Shown one piece after another: positions 1 through 9,029 of a DNA stretch of 64,000 nucleotides. The stretch is from assembly GCA_963819695.1 (NCBI GenBank), contig CAWFXD010000001.1:1612001-1676000 (forward strand). Direction: 5' to 3'. Below the pieces are notes generated by a model. That model did no database searches. It had not been told where the DNA came from and saw nothing but the letters and a program-made list of their open reading frames with translations. The stretch's first letter is position 1; each line of letters starts with the position of its first letter. Position numbers and translations under genes: made by a program. Source of the stretch: DASZIT01 sp963819695. Its GTDB lineage: Bacteria; Actinomycetota; Acidimicrobiia; Acidimicrobiales; RAAP-2.

Positions 1-94
1 ATGGCGAACGACACGTCACCAGTGTGGTCGGTCACCGCACGGGCTGGCCGCGGCCACCTGAACAAGGATTGCTCCTGCGACTCGAGCCGGGCGG

Positions 95-1147
95 TCAGAC
101 CGAGGCAGTCACCGAGCCGGCCGGGGTCTTGATCAACGGGAAGTGGCAGGCCACCTGATGCCCGGGGGCGATGTCCCGCAGCGGTGGCTCCTCGTCGGTG
201 CAACGTTGCTGAGCGTAGGGGCACCGGGTCCGGAACCGGCAACCTGACGGGGGATTCAGCGGCGAGGGGAGTTCGCCGGTCAGTGCCTTGTGGGTGGACT
301 GGTGCTCAGGATCGGGTTCCGGGATCGATGCCATCAGCGCCTCGGTGTAGGGATGGGCGGGTGACCGGTAGAGCTCGTCGGAGCCGGTGACCTCCACCAG
401 CTTGCCCAGGTACATAACCGCCACCCGGTCACTGACGTTCTTCACCACCGCCAGGTCGTGGGCGATGAAGACCATGGTGAGGCCGAACTCCTCCTTGAGG
501 TCGGCCAGCAGGTTGAGGATCTGGGCCTGGACGGATACGTCGAGGGCCGAAACCGGCTCGTCGCAGATGAGCAGCGACGGCTTGGCCATCAGGGCCCGGG
601 CGATGCTGATGCGCTGGCACTGGCCGCCGGAGAACTCCTGTGGCCGCCGGTCCCCGGCCGTCTCCGGGTCGATCCCCACCGACTCGAGCATGGAGCGGAC
701 CCGGGCCTCCCGTTCGGACTTGGTGCCCAGGTGCCAGATGGCGAGTGGCTCGGCCACGATCTCCCGAATCCGACGCCGCGGGTTGAGGGAGGAGATCGGG
801 TCCTGGAAGATCATCTGCATCTTGGTCCGGGTCGCCCGCAACGCCTTCCCCGAGAGGTTGGTGAGGTCCTGCCCGTTGAACCGGATGGTGCCCGACGTCG
901 CCTTCTGCACCTGGACCAGTGCGCGTCCGGTGGTGGTCTTCCCGCAACCGGATTCGCCCACCAGACCGAGGGTCTCGCCTTTCCTCACCTCGAAGCTGAT
1001 GTCGGTGACCGCCTGCACCCGCTGCCGGCCGCTCCGGAACTCGACCACCAGGTGCTCGACCTGCAGCACCATGTCCCCCGACCCCGGCGCCGACGAACCC
1101 TCCGTGGGTGGTGGCGTCGAAGTGCCTGCGGCGGCTTCGGTGGTCAT
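95..1147 (-). CDS. Oligopeptide/dipeptide ABC transporter ATP-binding protein (DppF/OppF type)
   Basis: This is the second ATPase of a peptide/nickel-type ABC importer, powering uptake from the cytoplasmic face. The 350-residue protein has a Walker A motif GESGCGKTT near residues 64-72, the signature FSGGQCQRISIARAL, and Walker B LLICDEP. A Cys-containing C-terminal oligopeptide-transporter tail (GCRFRTRCPY) is typical of OppD/OppF. I chose the ATG at 1147 because it overlaps the stop of the upstream ATPase by four bases (ATGA); longer readings run through that gene. It is the last gene of the five-gene operon running from 5842 down to 95. The substrate cannot be told from sequence. Confidence 0.93.
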   Translation of the reverse strand: MTTEAAAGTSTPPPTEGSSAPGSGDMVLQVEHLVVEFRSGRQRVQAVTDISFEVRKGETLGLVGESGCGKTTTGRALVQVQKATSGTIRFNGQDLTNLSGKALRATRTKMQMIFQDPISSLNPRRRIREIVAEPLAIWHLGTKSEREARVRSMLESVGIDPETAGDRRPQEFSGGQCQRISIARALMAKPSLLICDEPVSALDVSVQAQILNLLADLKEEFGLTMVFIAHDLAVVKNVSDRVAVMYLGKLVEVTGSDELYRSPAHPYTEALMASIPEPDPEHQSTHKALTGELPSPLNPPSGCRFRTRCPYAQQRCTDEEPPLRDIAPGHQVACHFPLIKTPAGSVTASV

Positions 1148-2241
1148 GACGGCGAGCTCCCCGGGACGGACGCCAATGGATCGGCGGCGGGCGGAGGCGC
1201 ACCGTCCACCAGGGGGAACCAGCAGGCGAAGACGTGGTCGGAGGATGCCGCGGTGCGCAGGGGCGGATCGGACTCCCGGCATTTGTCTTGAACGTACGGA
1301 CAGCGGGGCGCGAATCGACATCCCTGGGGGGGATGGATCAGGTCCGGCGGTCGCCCGGCGATGGCGTGCAGCCGGGTTCCGCTCGGGTCGGCCAACCGGG
1401 GGATGGAGTTCATCAAAGCCCGGGTGTAGGGCATCCGGGTGTGGGCGAACAGGGTTCGGGTCGGGGCTTTCTCGACGATGCGTCCGGCATACATCACCGC
1501 GATCTCATCCGCCCGCTTGGCCACCACCCCGAGGTCGTGGGTGACCAGGATCACCGCCATGTGCCGTTCGCGCTGCATGGCCTGGAGCAGGTCGAGGATC
1601 TGGGCCTGCACCGACACGTCGAGCCCGGTGGTCGGTTCGTCGGCCAGCACCAGCCGCGGCGCGCAGGCCAAGGCGATGGCGATCATCACCCGTTGCCGCA
1701 TGCCTCCGGACAGCTGGAACGGGTACCAGCGGATCCGCTGTTCGGGGGAGGGAATGCCGACCGACCGGAGCAGCTCGACAGCGGTGGCATTGGCTTCCTT
1801 CCTGTCGATATCCAGATGGAGGCGGAGCGAGTCGGTGATCTGATTGCCGATCCGGACCACCGGGTTCAGGGCGGTCATCGGGTCCTGGAAGATCATGCTC
1901 ATCTGGGCCCCCCACACCTGTCGGAGTTGGGCGGGAGCCATGGTGGTCATTTCGTGACCGGTGAACTCCACCGTGCCGCTACGGATGACGTCGCGGACCG
2001 GGAGAAGCCCCATGATCGACCGGGCCAGCACCGTCTTGCCCGACCCCGACTCGCCGACCACTCCGAGGGTGGTCCCCCGGTCGACGCTGAGCGACACTCC
2101 GTCCACCGCGTGCACCGTGCCCCGTCCAGTGCGGAACGAGGTGTGGAGGTCCTTCACCACCAGCAGCGGATCGGCGAAATCGGTGACGTCGGGGAACTCG
2201 ATCCTCCCCTCGGTGATCCCGACCGCCCGGCGATCCCTCAC
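1144..2241 (-). CDS. Oligopeptide/dipeptide ABC transporter ATP-binding protein (DppD/OppD type)
   Basis: This is the first ATPase of the importer, about 365 residues. Visible motifs are Walker A GESGSGKT near residues 63-70, signature LSGGMRQRVMIAIALA, Walker B LVLADEPTTGLD, and the OppD-type tail GCRFAPRCPYVQDKC. The start is taken as GTG at 2241, which overlaps the permease stop as GTGA. The longer possible reading to 2400 would lie inside the permease gene and has no family similarity. It ends in a four-base overlap with the next ATPase, so the two are probably translated together as a heterodimeric motor. Confidence 0.92.
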   Translation of the reverse strand: MRDRRAVGITEGRIEFPDVTDFADPLLVVKDLHTSFRTGRGTVHAVDGVSLSVDRGTTLGVVGESGSGKTVLARSIMGLLPVRDVIRSGTVEFTGHEMTTMAPAQLRQVWGAQMSMIFQDPMTALNPVVRIGNQITDSLRLHLDIDRKEANATAVELLRSVGIPSPEQRIRWYPFQLSGGMRQRVMIAIALACAPRLVLADEPTTGLDVSVQAQILDLLQAMQRERHMAVILVTHDLGVVAKRADEIAVMYAGRIVEKAPTRTLFAHTRMPYTRALMNSIPRLADPSGTRLHAIAGRPPDLIHPPQGCRFAPRCPYVQDKCRESDPPLRTAASSDHVFACWFPLVDGAPPPAADPLASVPGSSPS

Positions 2242-3188
2242 AACAGACCTTCCCGGATGTCGAACCGCTGACGGAGGCGGTCGCCGATCAGGTTGATGGA
2301 CAGCAACAGCAGGAACATGGCCAGCGCCGGCCACATCATGATGTACGGGTTGGTCTGCAGGTTCCCGTTCGAGGTTCCCTCCGCGATCAGGTTCCCCCAC
2401 GACGGCGTCGGGAGCGCCACCGAGAGGCCGAGGAAGGCCAGCGATCCCTCCAGCACGATGACGCCGGCCACGGTGATCAGTCCGAAGGACACCGCCGCCG
2501 GAATCACGTTGGGGAGGATCTCCCGGAAGATGATCCGTCTACTGGTAGCCCCCAGCGTTCGGGCCGCCATCACGAAGTCGCGGTTGGCGAACGACAGCGA
2601 CGAGGCGCGCACCACCCGGAACATGATGGGGATGGTACCGACGCCGATGATGACGGTGATCTTGGTCAGCGTCTGGCCCCAGAAGGCGACGATGGCGATG
2701 ACCGCCACGATGGCCGGAAAGGCCAGGATGACGAAGGAGGCGGCGTTGAAGGCGATGTCGAAGACGCCGCCCTTGAACCCGGAGATGAGCCCGAGGGTGC
2801 CACCGATCACCAAGCCGATGCCGACGGCCGCGAAACCCACCACCAATGACACCCGGGCGCCGAAGACGATCCGGCTGAGCAGATCCCGACCCAGATCGTC
2901 GGTGCCCAGCAGGTGGTGGATGCTCGGTGAGGCGTTGATGGCGGTGTAGTTCTGAAAGTTCGGGGCCTGCAGCGGGAGCAGGTTGGCGATGATCGCGGAG
3001 ATGGCCACGATCGCCACCCAGGCCAAGGCGAACCAGAACAGGGGGCCCAAGGGTCGCTTGGCCAGGATGTCGTCGGGGGAACCGGATCCGAGCGCCGAGG
3101 CCACCACGATCGGCGGCGTTTGACCGGGAACCGTGCCGGCCAGCGTCCCGCCCAGGGTCGGGGAGTGCACTTTGTGCTCAGTCGGCAT
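2238..3188 (-). CDS. Peptide ABC transporter permease (DppC/OppC type)
   Basis: This is an inner-membrane permease of 316 residues. After a roughly 40-residue hydrophilic N terminus come six predicted membrane spans. The binding-protein-dependent transport signature (EAA loop) is seen as DFVMAARTLGATSRRIIFREILPN split over the last cytoplasmic loop. The short periplasmic motif HLLGTDDLGRDLLSRI is characteristic of DppC. Start ATG at 3188 lies just after the stop of the DppB-type gene. The 3' end overlaps the downstream ATPase start. Confidence 0.93.
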   Translation of the reverse strand: MPTEHKVHSPTLGGTLAGTVPGQTPPIVVASALGSGSPDDILAKRPLGPLFWFALAWVAIVAISAIIANLLPLQAPNFQNYTAINASPSIHHLLGTDDLGRDLLSRIVFGARVSLVVGFAAVGIGLVIGGTLGLISGFKGGVFDIAFNAASFVILAFPAIVAVIAIVAFWGQTLTKITVIIGVGTIPIMFRVVRASSLSFANRDFVMAARTLGATSRRIIFREILPNVIPAAVSFGLITVAGVIVLEGSLAFLGLSVALPTPSWGNLIAEGTSNGNLQTNPYIMMWPALAMFLLLLSINLIGDRLRQRFDIREGLL

Positions 3189-3191
3189 CGG

Positions 3192-4136
3192 TCACTCCCG
3201 GGTCACTCGCGGATCGACCACCGTGAACAGGAAGTCGATGATGAATTGGAGCACCACATAGGCAATCGCCACCACCAGGGTGATGCCCTGGACGACCAGA
3301 TAGTCACGCTGCTGGACGGCAGCCACGATGGAGAAGCCCAACCCGTCCATGGCGAAGAGGTACTCGACGATGAAGGTGCCGGCCAGCAGCGAGCCGATGT
3401 TGACCCCGGCCACCGCCAGCAGCGAGAAGGTCGAGGGGCGGAACGCTTGGCGCCACATGATGCGGGTATTGGAGAGCCCTTTGGACCGGGCCATGGTGAT
3501 GAAGTCTTCCTGCAGGGTCATGATCAGGTCGGACCGAAGCAGCCGGTAGTAGACGGCGATCGAACCGGCGGTCAGGGCGAGTCCGGGGAGGACCATGTCG
3601 TGAAGGTTGGTGGCCGGATTCTGGGTGAAGGGCACGTACCCGGTGGCCGGGAACCAGTGGAGGCCGACGGCGAACACGGCCACGAAAATGGGAGCCAACA
3701 GGAACGGTGGGAGGGCGAGGAGGCCGAACGTCCCGGTGGTGGCCACGTTGTCGAGTGGCCGGTTGGGCCGGCGGGAGGTGATCAGGGCCAGCGGGATGGC
3801 CACTGTGAACGCCACCACCTGGGAGATGATGATCAGTTCGAGGTCGATGGGGAATCCGTTGGCGATGGTGTGGGTGACGGTCGCGTGGGTCAGGTACGAC
3901 TGCCCGAGGTTTCCGTGGAAGACGTTGCCGATCCAGATCCAGTACTGGTGGTAGAGCGGCAGGTTGAGGCCCAGTTGGTGCAGGAGGTTCTGCCGGTTGG
4001 CGGCGGTGGCGTTGACGCCGAGGATGATGGTGGTCGGGTCACCGGGCAGCAGGTGGACCAACAGGAACACCAGCACCGAGATGACGAAGGAGATGACGAC
4101 CAGCTGGGCAAGCCGCTTGAGGAGGTACTTGAGCAT
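3192..4136 (-). CDS. Peptide ABC transporter permease (DppB/OppB type)
   Basis: This is a 314-residue inner-membrane permease. It begins with the classic DppB N terminus (MLKYLLKRLAQLVVISFV) and carries LPGDP followed by a long periplasmic loop. The EAA-loop motif EDFITMARSKGLSNTR lies near the C-terminal third. The ATG at 4136 is preferred over the longer reading to 4487 because the extension overlaps the binding-protein gene and contains no membrane-protein sequence. It lies between the binding protein and the DppC-type permease in one operon. Confidence 0.93.
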   Translation of the reverse strand: MLKYLLKRLAQLVVISFVISVLVFLLVHLLPGDPTTIILGVNATAANRQNLLHQLGLNLPLYHQYWIWIGNVFHGNLGQSYLTHATVTHTIANGFPIDLELIIISQVVAFTVAIPLALITSRRPNRPLDNVATTGTFGLLALPPFLLAPIFVAVFAVGLHWFPATGYVPFTQNPATNLHDMVLPGLALTAGSIAVYYRLLRSDLIMTLQEDFITMARSKGLSNTRIMWRQAFRPSTFSLLAVAGVNIGSLLAGTFIVEYLFAMDGLGFSIVAAVQQRDYLVVQGITLVVAIAYVVLQFIIDFLFTVVDPRVTRE

Positions 4137-4168
4137 TGAGCTTCGGAATTCGACCGGGTGGCCGTCGC

Positions 4169-5842
4169 CTACCCGGCCATCCAGATCTCGGTGGGAAAGA
4201 AGAAGCCCCACTGGAACGGAATTCCCGGGGACCCGTCGGGGAGCACCGGGTTGGCGAAGTTCTGGACCCGGGCATCGCCGACTTCCGACCAGACGGTCTG
4301 ACCCAGCCAGATGTACGGGATGTCCATGCCCAGCCGTTCGTTCACGGTCTGGTAGGCCTTGATGCGGGCCGCCGGATCCGGGCTGGTCCGGCCGGTCTGC
4401 AAGGCGGCCTCGATCTGAGGATCGGAGTTCCGGGCGAAGTTCAAGGTGATCTTGCCGGGCGCATTGGCGGTGGTTGTGCTCCACCACACGTAGTTGAGGT
4501 CAGGGTCGGGGGCGACGAACTGTTCCCAGGTGAGGGCCTGGAAGCCACCCTGGATGGCGTCGGTGATGAGCTCGGCCTGTTCGATGGCCTTGATGGAGAC
4601 ATCGAAGCCGGCCAAGTTCCACATCTGCTGGAGGACCTGGGTCACCGTGACGATCCGCGGATCGGTGGTGCCGGTCAGCTGCAACGAGGCGCTCCCCCCG
4701 TGCTGGGCCTTGTAGGCGGCCACCAACGCCTTGGCTCCCGGGAGATCGAAGCTCGGGTAGCTGGTGGGGGAGTAGTACTTGGACCCCTGGGGGAACAGCC
4801 CGGTGGTCGGCTTGGACAGACCGCCGCCGAAGATCTTGAGCACCTGGGCCTGGTCGGTGGCTTTGGCCAGCGCCTGCCGGATCCCGAGGTCGTTGGTGGG
4901 GGCGGTGGCGCAGTTCAACATGATGAAGTCCATGTCCGGCTCGCCGACGGTGTAGTTGAGGGTGTCGACCAGCTGATATCCCGACACGCCGGTAAAGCGG
5001 GTCACCGTCTTGGGGTCGGCGGACACCATCAGGTCCACCCCCCCGGTCTTGAGGGTCGACTCCCGTTGGGTGGTGTCGGGAATCGGCTTGAAGGTGATCG
5101 AATTGAGGTAAGGGAGCCCGCTCCGCCAGTAATGGGGATTACGGGTGGCGGTGAATTGTTGGTTGGGCTGCCAGTTGTCGTAGATGAACGGGCCGGTGCC
5201 GATCGGGTGGGGCGATGCGGAGGGGGAGGCGGCCGCGGCGTCGAGCATGGCCTGGCCGACGACGAAACCCACCTGGGTGGCCAACCCGGCGGGGAAGGCG
5301 ACCAGCGGCTGCGAGCAGTTGTAGACCAACGTCAAGGTCCCGGTGACGGTGGCCGACGCGACCGATTGCAGGGCGGGACCGGTCAGGGCGGACTTCTTCA
5401 GGGCGTCGAAGTTGTTCTTCACCACCGTGGCGGTCAGCGGGGACCCATCGTGGAAGGTGATGCCGGGTCGGAGGGTCAGGGTCCAGACGGTGTAGGTCGA
5501 ATTGGGGGTGACGGATTGGGCCAGATACGGCTTGATGGTCCCGTCGGCCGCCTGAGCGGTCAACGGGTCGTAGACGGCGGTGGCGTAGAGGTAGCCGTTG
5601 CTGTCCCAGTGGTTGTTGGGGGGGAAGAAGCCGTCGATCTCCGCGGTGGTCCCGATCACCAGCGTCCCCCCCGTCTTCGGGGTCCCCTTGTTGACCCCCG
5701 GGGTGCCGCCCGTATTCGTGCCCGAACCGGAAGGGCTGGACGAGCAGGCCTCCAATCCGGCGGCACCGGCGAGAACGATCCCGCCGGCAGCCGCCCCGCG
5801 AGTCAGAAATGCCCGACGATCCATGGGATTAGGCACTGACAC
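4169..5842 (-). CDS. Extracellular solute-binding lipoprotein, family 5 (peptide/nickel type)
   Basis: This is the substrate-binding subunit of the importer, 557 residues. The N terminus has a twin-arginine-like motif DRRAFLT followed by a hydrophobic stretch and a lipobox-like LEAC, so it is probably exported folded by Tat and lipid-anchored. The body shows family-5 features such as WTLTLRPGITFHDGSPLTA and repeated NNFDALKK-type segments. GTG at 5842 is chosen because an AAGGGGG Shine-Dalgarno lies about six bases upstream; GTG 5836 and ATG 5824 are alternatives. It is the first gene of the operon, so the promoter should lie between 5843 and about 5950. Confidence 0.93.
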   Translation of the reverse strand: MSVPNPMDRRAFLTRGAAAGGIVLAGAAGLEACSSSPSGSGTNTGGTPGVNKGTPKTGGTLVIGTTAEIDGFFPPNNHWDSNGYLYATAVYDPLTAQAADGTIKPYLAQSVTPNSTYTVWTLTLRPGITFHDGSPLTATVVKNNFDALKKSALTGPALQSVASATVTGTLTLVYNCSQPLVAFPAGLATQVGFVVGQAMLDAAAASPSASPHPIGTGPFIYDNWQPNQQFTATRNPHYWRSGLPYLNSITFKPIPDTTQRESTLKTGGVDLMVSADPKTVTRFTGVSGYQLVDTLNYTVGEPDMDFIMLNCATAPTNDLGIRQALAKATDQAQVLKIFGGGLSKPTTGLFPQGSKYYSPTSYPSFDLPGAKALVAAYKAQHGGSASLQLTGTTDPRIVTVTQVLQQMWNLAGFDVSIKAIEQAELITDAIQGGFQALTWEQFVAPDPDLNYVWWSTTTANAPGKITLNFARNSDPQIEAALQTGRTSPDPAARIKAYQTVNERLGMDIPYIWLGQTVWSEVGDARVQNFANPVLPDGSPGIPFQWGFFFPTEIWMAG

Positions 5843-6014
5843 TGTTGTCCCCCTTCACGAACTGACCCCCCCGTATCCACCTCTGATAGTGCGAAGACTG
5901 CCACAGGTGGGGCCGACTGGTTGGGAGGTTACTGCTCGGAACCATGCCGGTGGAGGTCATCTTGGCCGAAAACGCGCACGGCCGCGGAGAATCCACCCGA
6001 GTGCCGGGCATGGG

Positions 6015-6020
6015 TACCAT
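6015..6020 (+). promoter_or_regulatory. Leaderless -10 element for glycosyltransferase gene
   Basis: TACCAT followed by exactly seven bases and then ATG at 6028. The same spacing occurs before uvrB, uvrA, the TacA-like gene, the SCO1 gene and a hydrolase gene in this window, so transcription probably starts at or next to the start codon. No convincing -35 is visible. Confidence 0.55.
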
Positions 6021-6027
6021 GCGGGCC

Positions 6028-7706
6028 ATGGATATGGTTTCGATCGGGACCGCCTCGGCGACCCCACCCGAAACCGAGGAAGAAACCGACGGCACTGCAG
6101 GCGATCCGGGCCACCAGCTTCCCGCCGACACCGTGGCCTCGGGGACCGGGATCGGGGGGACCAACCCGCCGACCCGCCCTTCGGGAGGGGAGTCACCCTC
6201 TGGTTGGGCATCGCCACCGCGGCCGTGCTGGTGGTGGCGTTGGTGCTGCGCTTCTGGACCCGTTCCGACCTCTGGCTCGATGAGGCGCTGACCGTCAACA
6301 TCGCCAAGCAGCCGCTGCACACCCTGCCCATGTATCTGAAGCGGGACGGGGCCCCGCCGCTCTTCTACGTGCTCCTCCACGGCTGGATGGGGGTGTTCGG
6401 GGATTCCGACCTGGCCGTCAGATCCCTGTCCGGGGTGATCGGGGTGGTCACGGTGCCCTTGGTGTGGTTGGCCGGTCGCCGGTTCGGGGGCCGGACGGCC
6501 GGCTGGGCGGCGATGCTGTTGGTGGCCACCTCGCCGTTCGCGGTCCGCTACGCCACCGAAACCCGGATGTACGCGTTGGTCGTTCTCCTGACCGTGCTCG
6601 GGTTGCTGGCCATGCAGCGGGTCCTGACCCGGCCGCGGCCGGGCAACCTGGTGGCCCTGGCCGTCGTCACCGGCCTTCTCCTCTACAGCCACTACTGGTC
6701 GTTCTATCTGCTGGGGACCGCCTTTCTGTGGCTGGTCTGGCAGGCATGGCGTGGACGCCCGCAATGGCGGCGCCCGGCCCGCCTGGGCATGGTGGCCATG
6801 GCGGTGGGCGCCTTGGCCTTCATCCCCTGGGTCCCGATCTTCCTCTACCAGTCGGCCCACACCGGCACCCCGTGGGCCACGCCGGCCAACTTCGCCGCCA
6901 TGGTGAACGCGGTGGCATCCTTCACCGGCGGCGGCAGCAATCAGGGGCGGGCACTGGCCCTCATCTACTTCGCCCTCATCGGGCTGGGCCTGTTCGGGTT
7001 GGCCACCGACCGGCGTCACATCGAACTGGACATCCGGACCCGACCCCTCGGCCGGCCGCTGGGGTGGATCGTCCTCGGCACCCTGGTTGCCGCCATCGCC
7101 GGCGGGTTCCTGTCCAACAGCGCCTTCGATGCCCGCTACGCGTCGGTGGTGTTCGTTCCGGTGGTGCTGCTGGTGTCCATCGGACTCACCACCTTCCTCG
7201 ACCGGAGGGTGAGGAACTGGATCCTGGCCGTGGCCATCATCGCCGGACTGGTCGCCTCCTTCGCCAATATCACCACCAACCGGACCCAGGCCGGGGAGGT
7301 GGCGGCAGCCATGAGCACCCGGGCGCAACCCGGTGACATCGTCGCCTACTGCCCGGACCAGCTCGGACCGGCAGTGAGCCGGTTGCTCCCCACCGGCCGT
7401 TACCAGCAGATCACCTTCCCCCGGGGAACGGGCCCGACCCTCGTCAACTGGGTCGACTATGGGGCTGCCTCCCGCGCCGGAGTGCCGGCGACCTTCGCCG
7501 GACGGCTCGAAGCCATGGCCGGTTCGAGCCATCGGATCTTCATGGTCTGGGCTCCCGGCTACCAGACGTTCGGGACCAAGTGCGAGCAGATCGTCGACAT
7601 CCTCCAGGGTGATTCCCGCTACCAGGTCCACAGCCTGGTGGTGGGGAACAACGCGCAGTTCTACCAACCCATGTACCTGTACCAGTTCGTGCCGACGAAA
7701 TCTTGA
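6028..7706 (+). CDS. GT39/GT-C family membrane glycosyltransferase (apparent frameshift near 6187-6190)
   Basis: A polyprenyl-phosphate-sugar dependent, multi-spanning GT-C glycosyltransferase, probably transferring a sugar on the outer face of the membrane. The first loop carries FWTRSDLWLDEALTV with the Asp-Glu pair typical of this fold, and later RYATETRMYAL. About ten membrane spans follow. The ATG at 6028 has a leaderless -10 and opens an acidic Thr/Pro-rich N terminus (MDMVSIGTAS...) in one frame. The first membrane span (GVTLWLGIATAAV) lies in another frame. Restoring one G to the GGGG at 6187-6190 joins them seamlessly as SGGGVTLWLG. Without that, the only starts in frame are TTG 6204 or GTG 6225, which cut the first span. 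The 3' end overlaps the next gene by four bases. The exact sugar and acceptor are unknown. Confidence 0.8.
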
Positions 7707-8899
7707 TCTCGAGGGTGAATCCCGGGACACGGCTCTCGCCCCGATCCGCGGTTGACGGCTCGACATCCACCGACGGGACGCCGGTGCGCCGGTTCGGACA
7801 GGCGGTCGTGCGGGTCCTCCCCGCCTGGGTGGCGGCCCGGGCGGTGGTGGCTTTGACGTTGGTGGCGGCCCATCTCACGGTGGCCCATCTGCGCCCGGGA
7901 AACAGCGCGGCGATGCTGCGGGTCCATCAGGGCCTGCTCGGCTGGGACGCCGGCTGGTACCAGTCGATCGCCGACCACGGCTATGCCGCCTCCGGACAGC
8001 AGTCCCTTCGTTTCTTTCCGGGGTTCCCGATGGCCGGGCGGGCGGTCGGGTGGATCCCCGGGATCAGCCCCGGGACCGGGTTGATCATCGTCGCCAACCT
8101 CTGTTCGTTGGCCGCGATGGCGGTGTTGTGGATCTTGGTCGAGCGCGAGTTCGGCGATCGGGGCCTGGCCCGCCGGAGCGTATGGCTGCTGGCCCTCGCC
8201 CCGCCGGCGTTCACCTTGGTGATGGCCTATGCCGAGGGAGCCCTGCTGCTCTGCACCACCGTGACGTTCCTGGCCATCCGGAGCGGCCGGTGGTGGTGGG
8301 CGGCGGTGGCAGGACTGGTGGCCGGAACCGTGCGCCCGGTCGGGCTCCTCCTCATCGTCCCGGTGTTGATCGAGGCGTACCGCACCCGCAGTGCGGGGCG
8401 CTCGGTTGCGGGGGTGGCATCCCGGTTGGCGGCGGTGGTCGCCCCGGCGGTCGGCGCGGGTGGCTTCCTGGCCTGGGTGGGCGGTGCCTTCGGCGACGCC
8501 TTCCTGCCCTTCCGTCTCCAAGACCAACCCGGGCACCGGGGCGTGATCACCTCGCCCTTCGGATCCATGGGACACAACCTGGTGGCGGCCAGCCACGGCC
8601 ACCACCTGGGCAGCGCCCTCCACATCCCCTGGGTGGCCCTCTGCCTGGTCCTGCTGGTGGTGGCCTTCCGCCGGCTCCCTGTCTCCTATGCGGCGTTCGC
8701 GGCCGCGGTGCTGGCGGTCGCGGTGGCCTCTTCCAACCTGGACTCGTTCGAGCGCTATGCCCTCAGCGGGTTCCCCCTGGTGATCGCCGCCTCCACCCTG
8801 ACCTCCCGGCGCAGTGTGGAACGAATCGTCCTGGTCCTGGCTGGCGCGGGCTTGGCCGGTTACTCGCTCCTCGCCTTTCTGGGCGTTTTCGTTCCCTGA
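7703..8899 (+). CDS. GT-C family mannosyltransferase-like membrane protein
   Basis: A 398-residue polytopic protein resembling the GPI-mannosyltransferase-2/PIG-V-like group found in Actinobacteria. The key loop GLLGWDAGWYQSIADHGY contains the conserved W-D-x-x-W/Y motif with the probable catalytic Asp, and LRFFPGFP follows, as is usual in this family. The start is taken as TTG at 7703, overlapping the previous stop as TTGA; GTG at 7715 is an alternative. Its position directly after another GT-C enzyme suggests both act in one lipid-linked sugar pathway. Donor and acceptor are not determinable here. Confidence 0.82.
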   Translation: MISRVNPGTRLSPRSAVDGSTSTDGTPVRRFGQAVVRVLPAWVAARAVVALTLVAAHLTVAHLRPGNSAAMLRVHQGLLGWDAGWYQSIADHGYAASGQQSLRFFPGFPMAGRAVGWIPGISPGTGLIIVANLCSLAAMAVLWILVEREFGDRGLARRSVWLLALAPPAFTLVMAYAEGALLLCTTVTFLAIRSGRWWWAAVAGLVAGTVRPVGLLLIVPVLIEAYRTRSAGRSVAGVASRLAAVVAPAVGAGGFLAWVGGAFGDAFLPFRLQDQPGHRGVITSPFGSMGHNLVAASHGHHLGSALHIPWVALCLVLLVVAFRRLPVSYAAFAAAVLAVAVASSNLDSFERYALSGFPLVIAASTLTSRRSVERIVLVLAGAGLAGYSLLAFLGVFVP

Positions 8900-8928
8900 C
8901 GGTTCGCCCCACCCCGAGGTCGACGGGG

Positions 8929-8934
8929 TACTGT
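8929..8934 (+). promoter_or_regulatory. Candidate -10 element upstream of UGM-like flavoprotein gene
   Basis: TACTGT lies about 95 bases before the GTG start at 9030 and just after the stop of the mannosyltransferase-like gene at 8899. It is a plausible independent promoter, but no -35 is clear. Confidence 0.3.
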
Positions 8935-9029
8935 TTCGGGGGAAACGTCAGGTGCGAGCCCGGGCCACCACCTGCCCCGACGCCACACCCGGCGAACGGG
9001 CACAAAGCAGAAGGAACGGATTTCACCTA

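Noticed and set aside
4136..5839. A 567-codon plus-strand frame opposite the binding-protein gene
   Set aside because: It is the antisense shadow of a clear lipoprotein gene, with no family-like segments.
5829..7766. A 645-codon minus-strand frame opposite the first glycosyltransferase
   Set aside because: Composition typical of an antisense shadow (His, Gln, Gly, Asp) and no motif.
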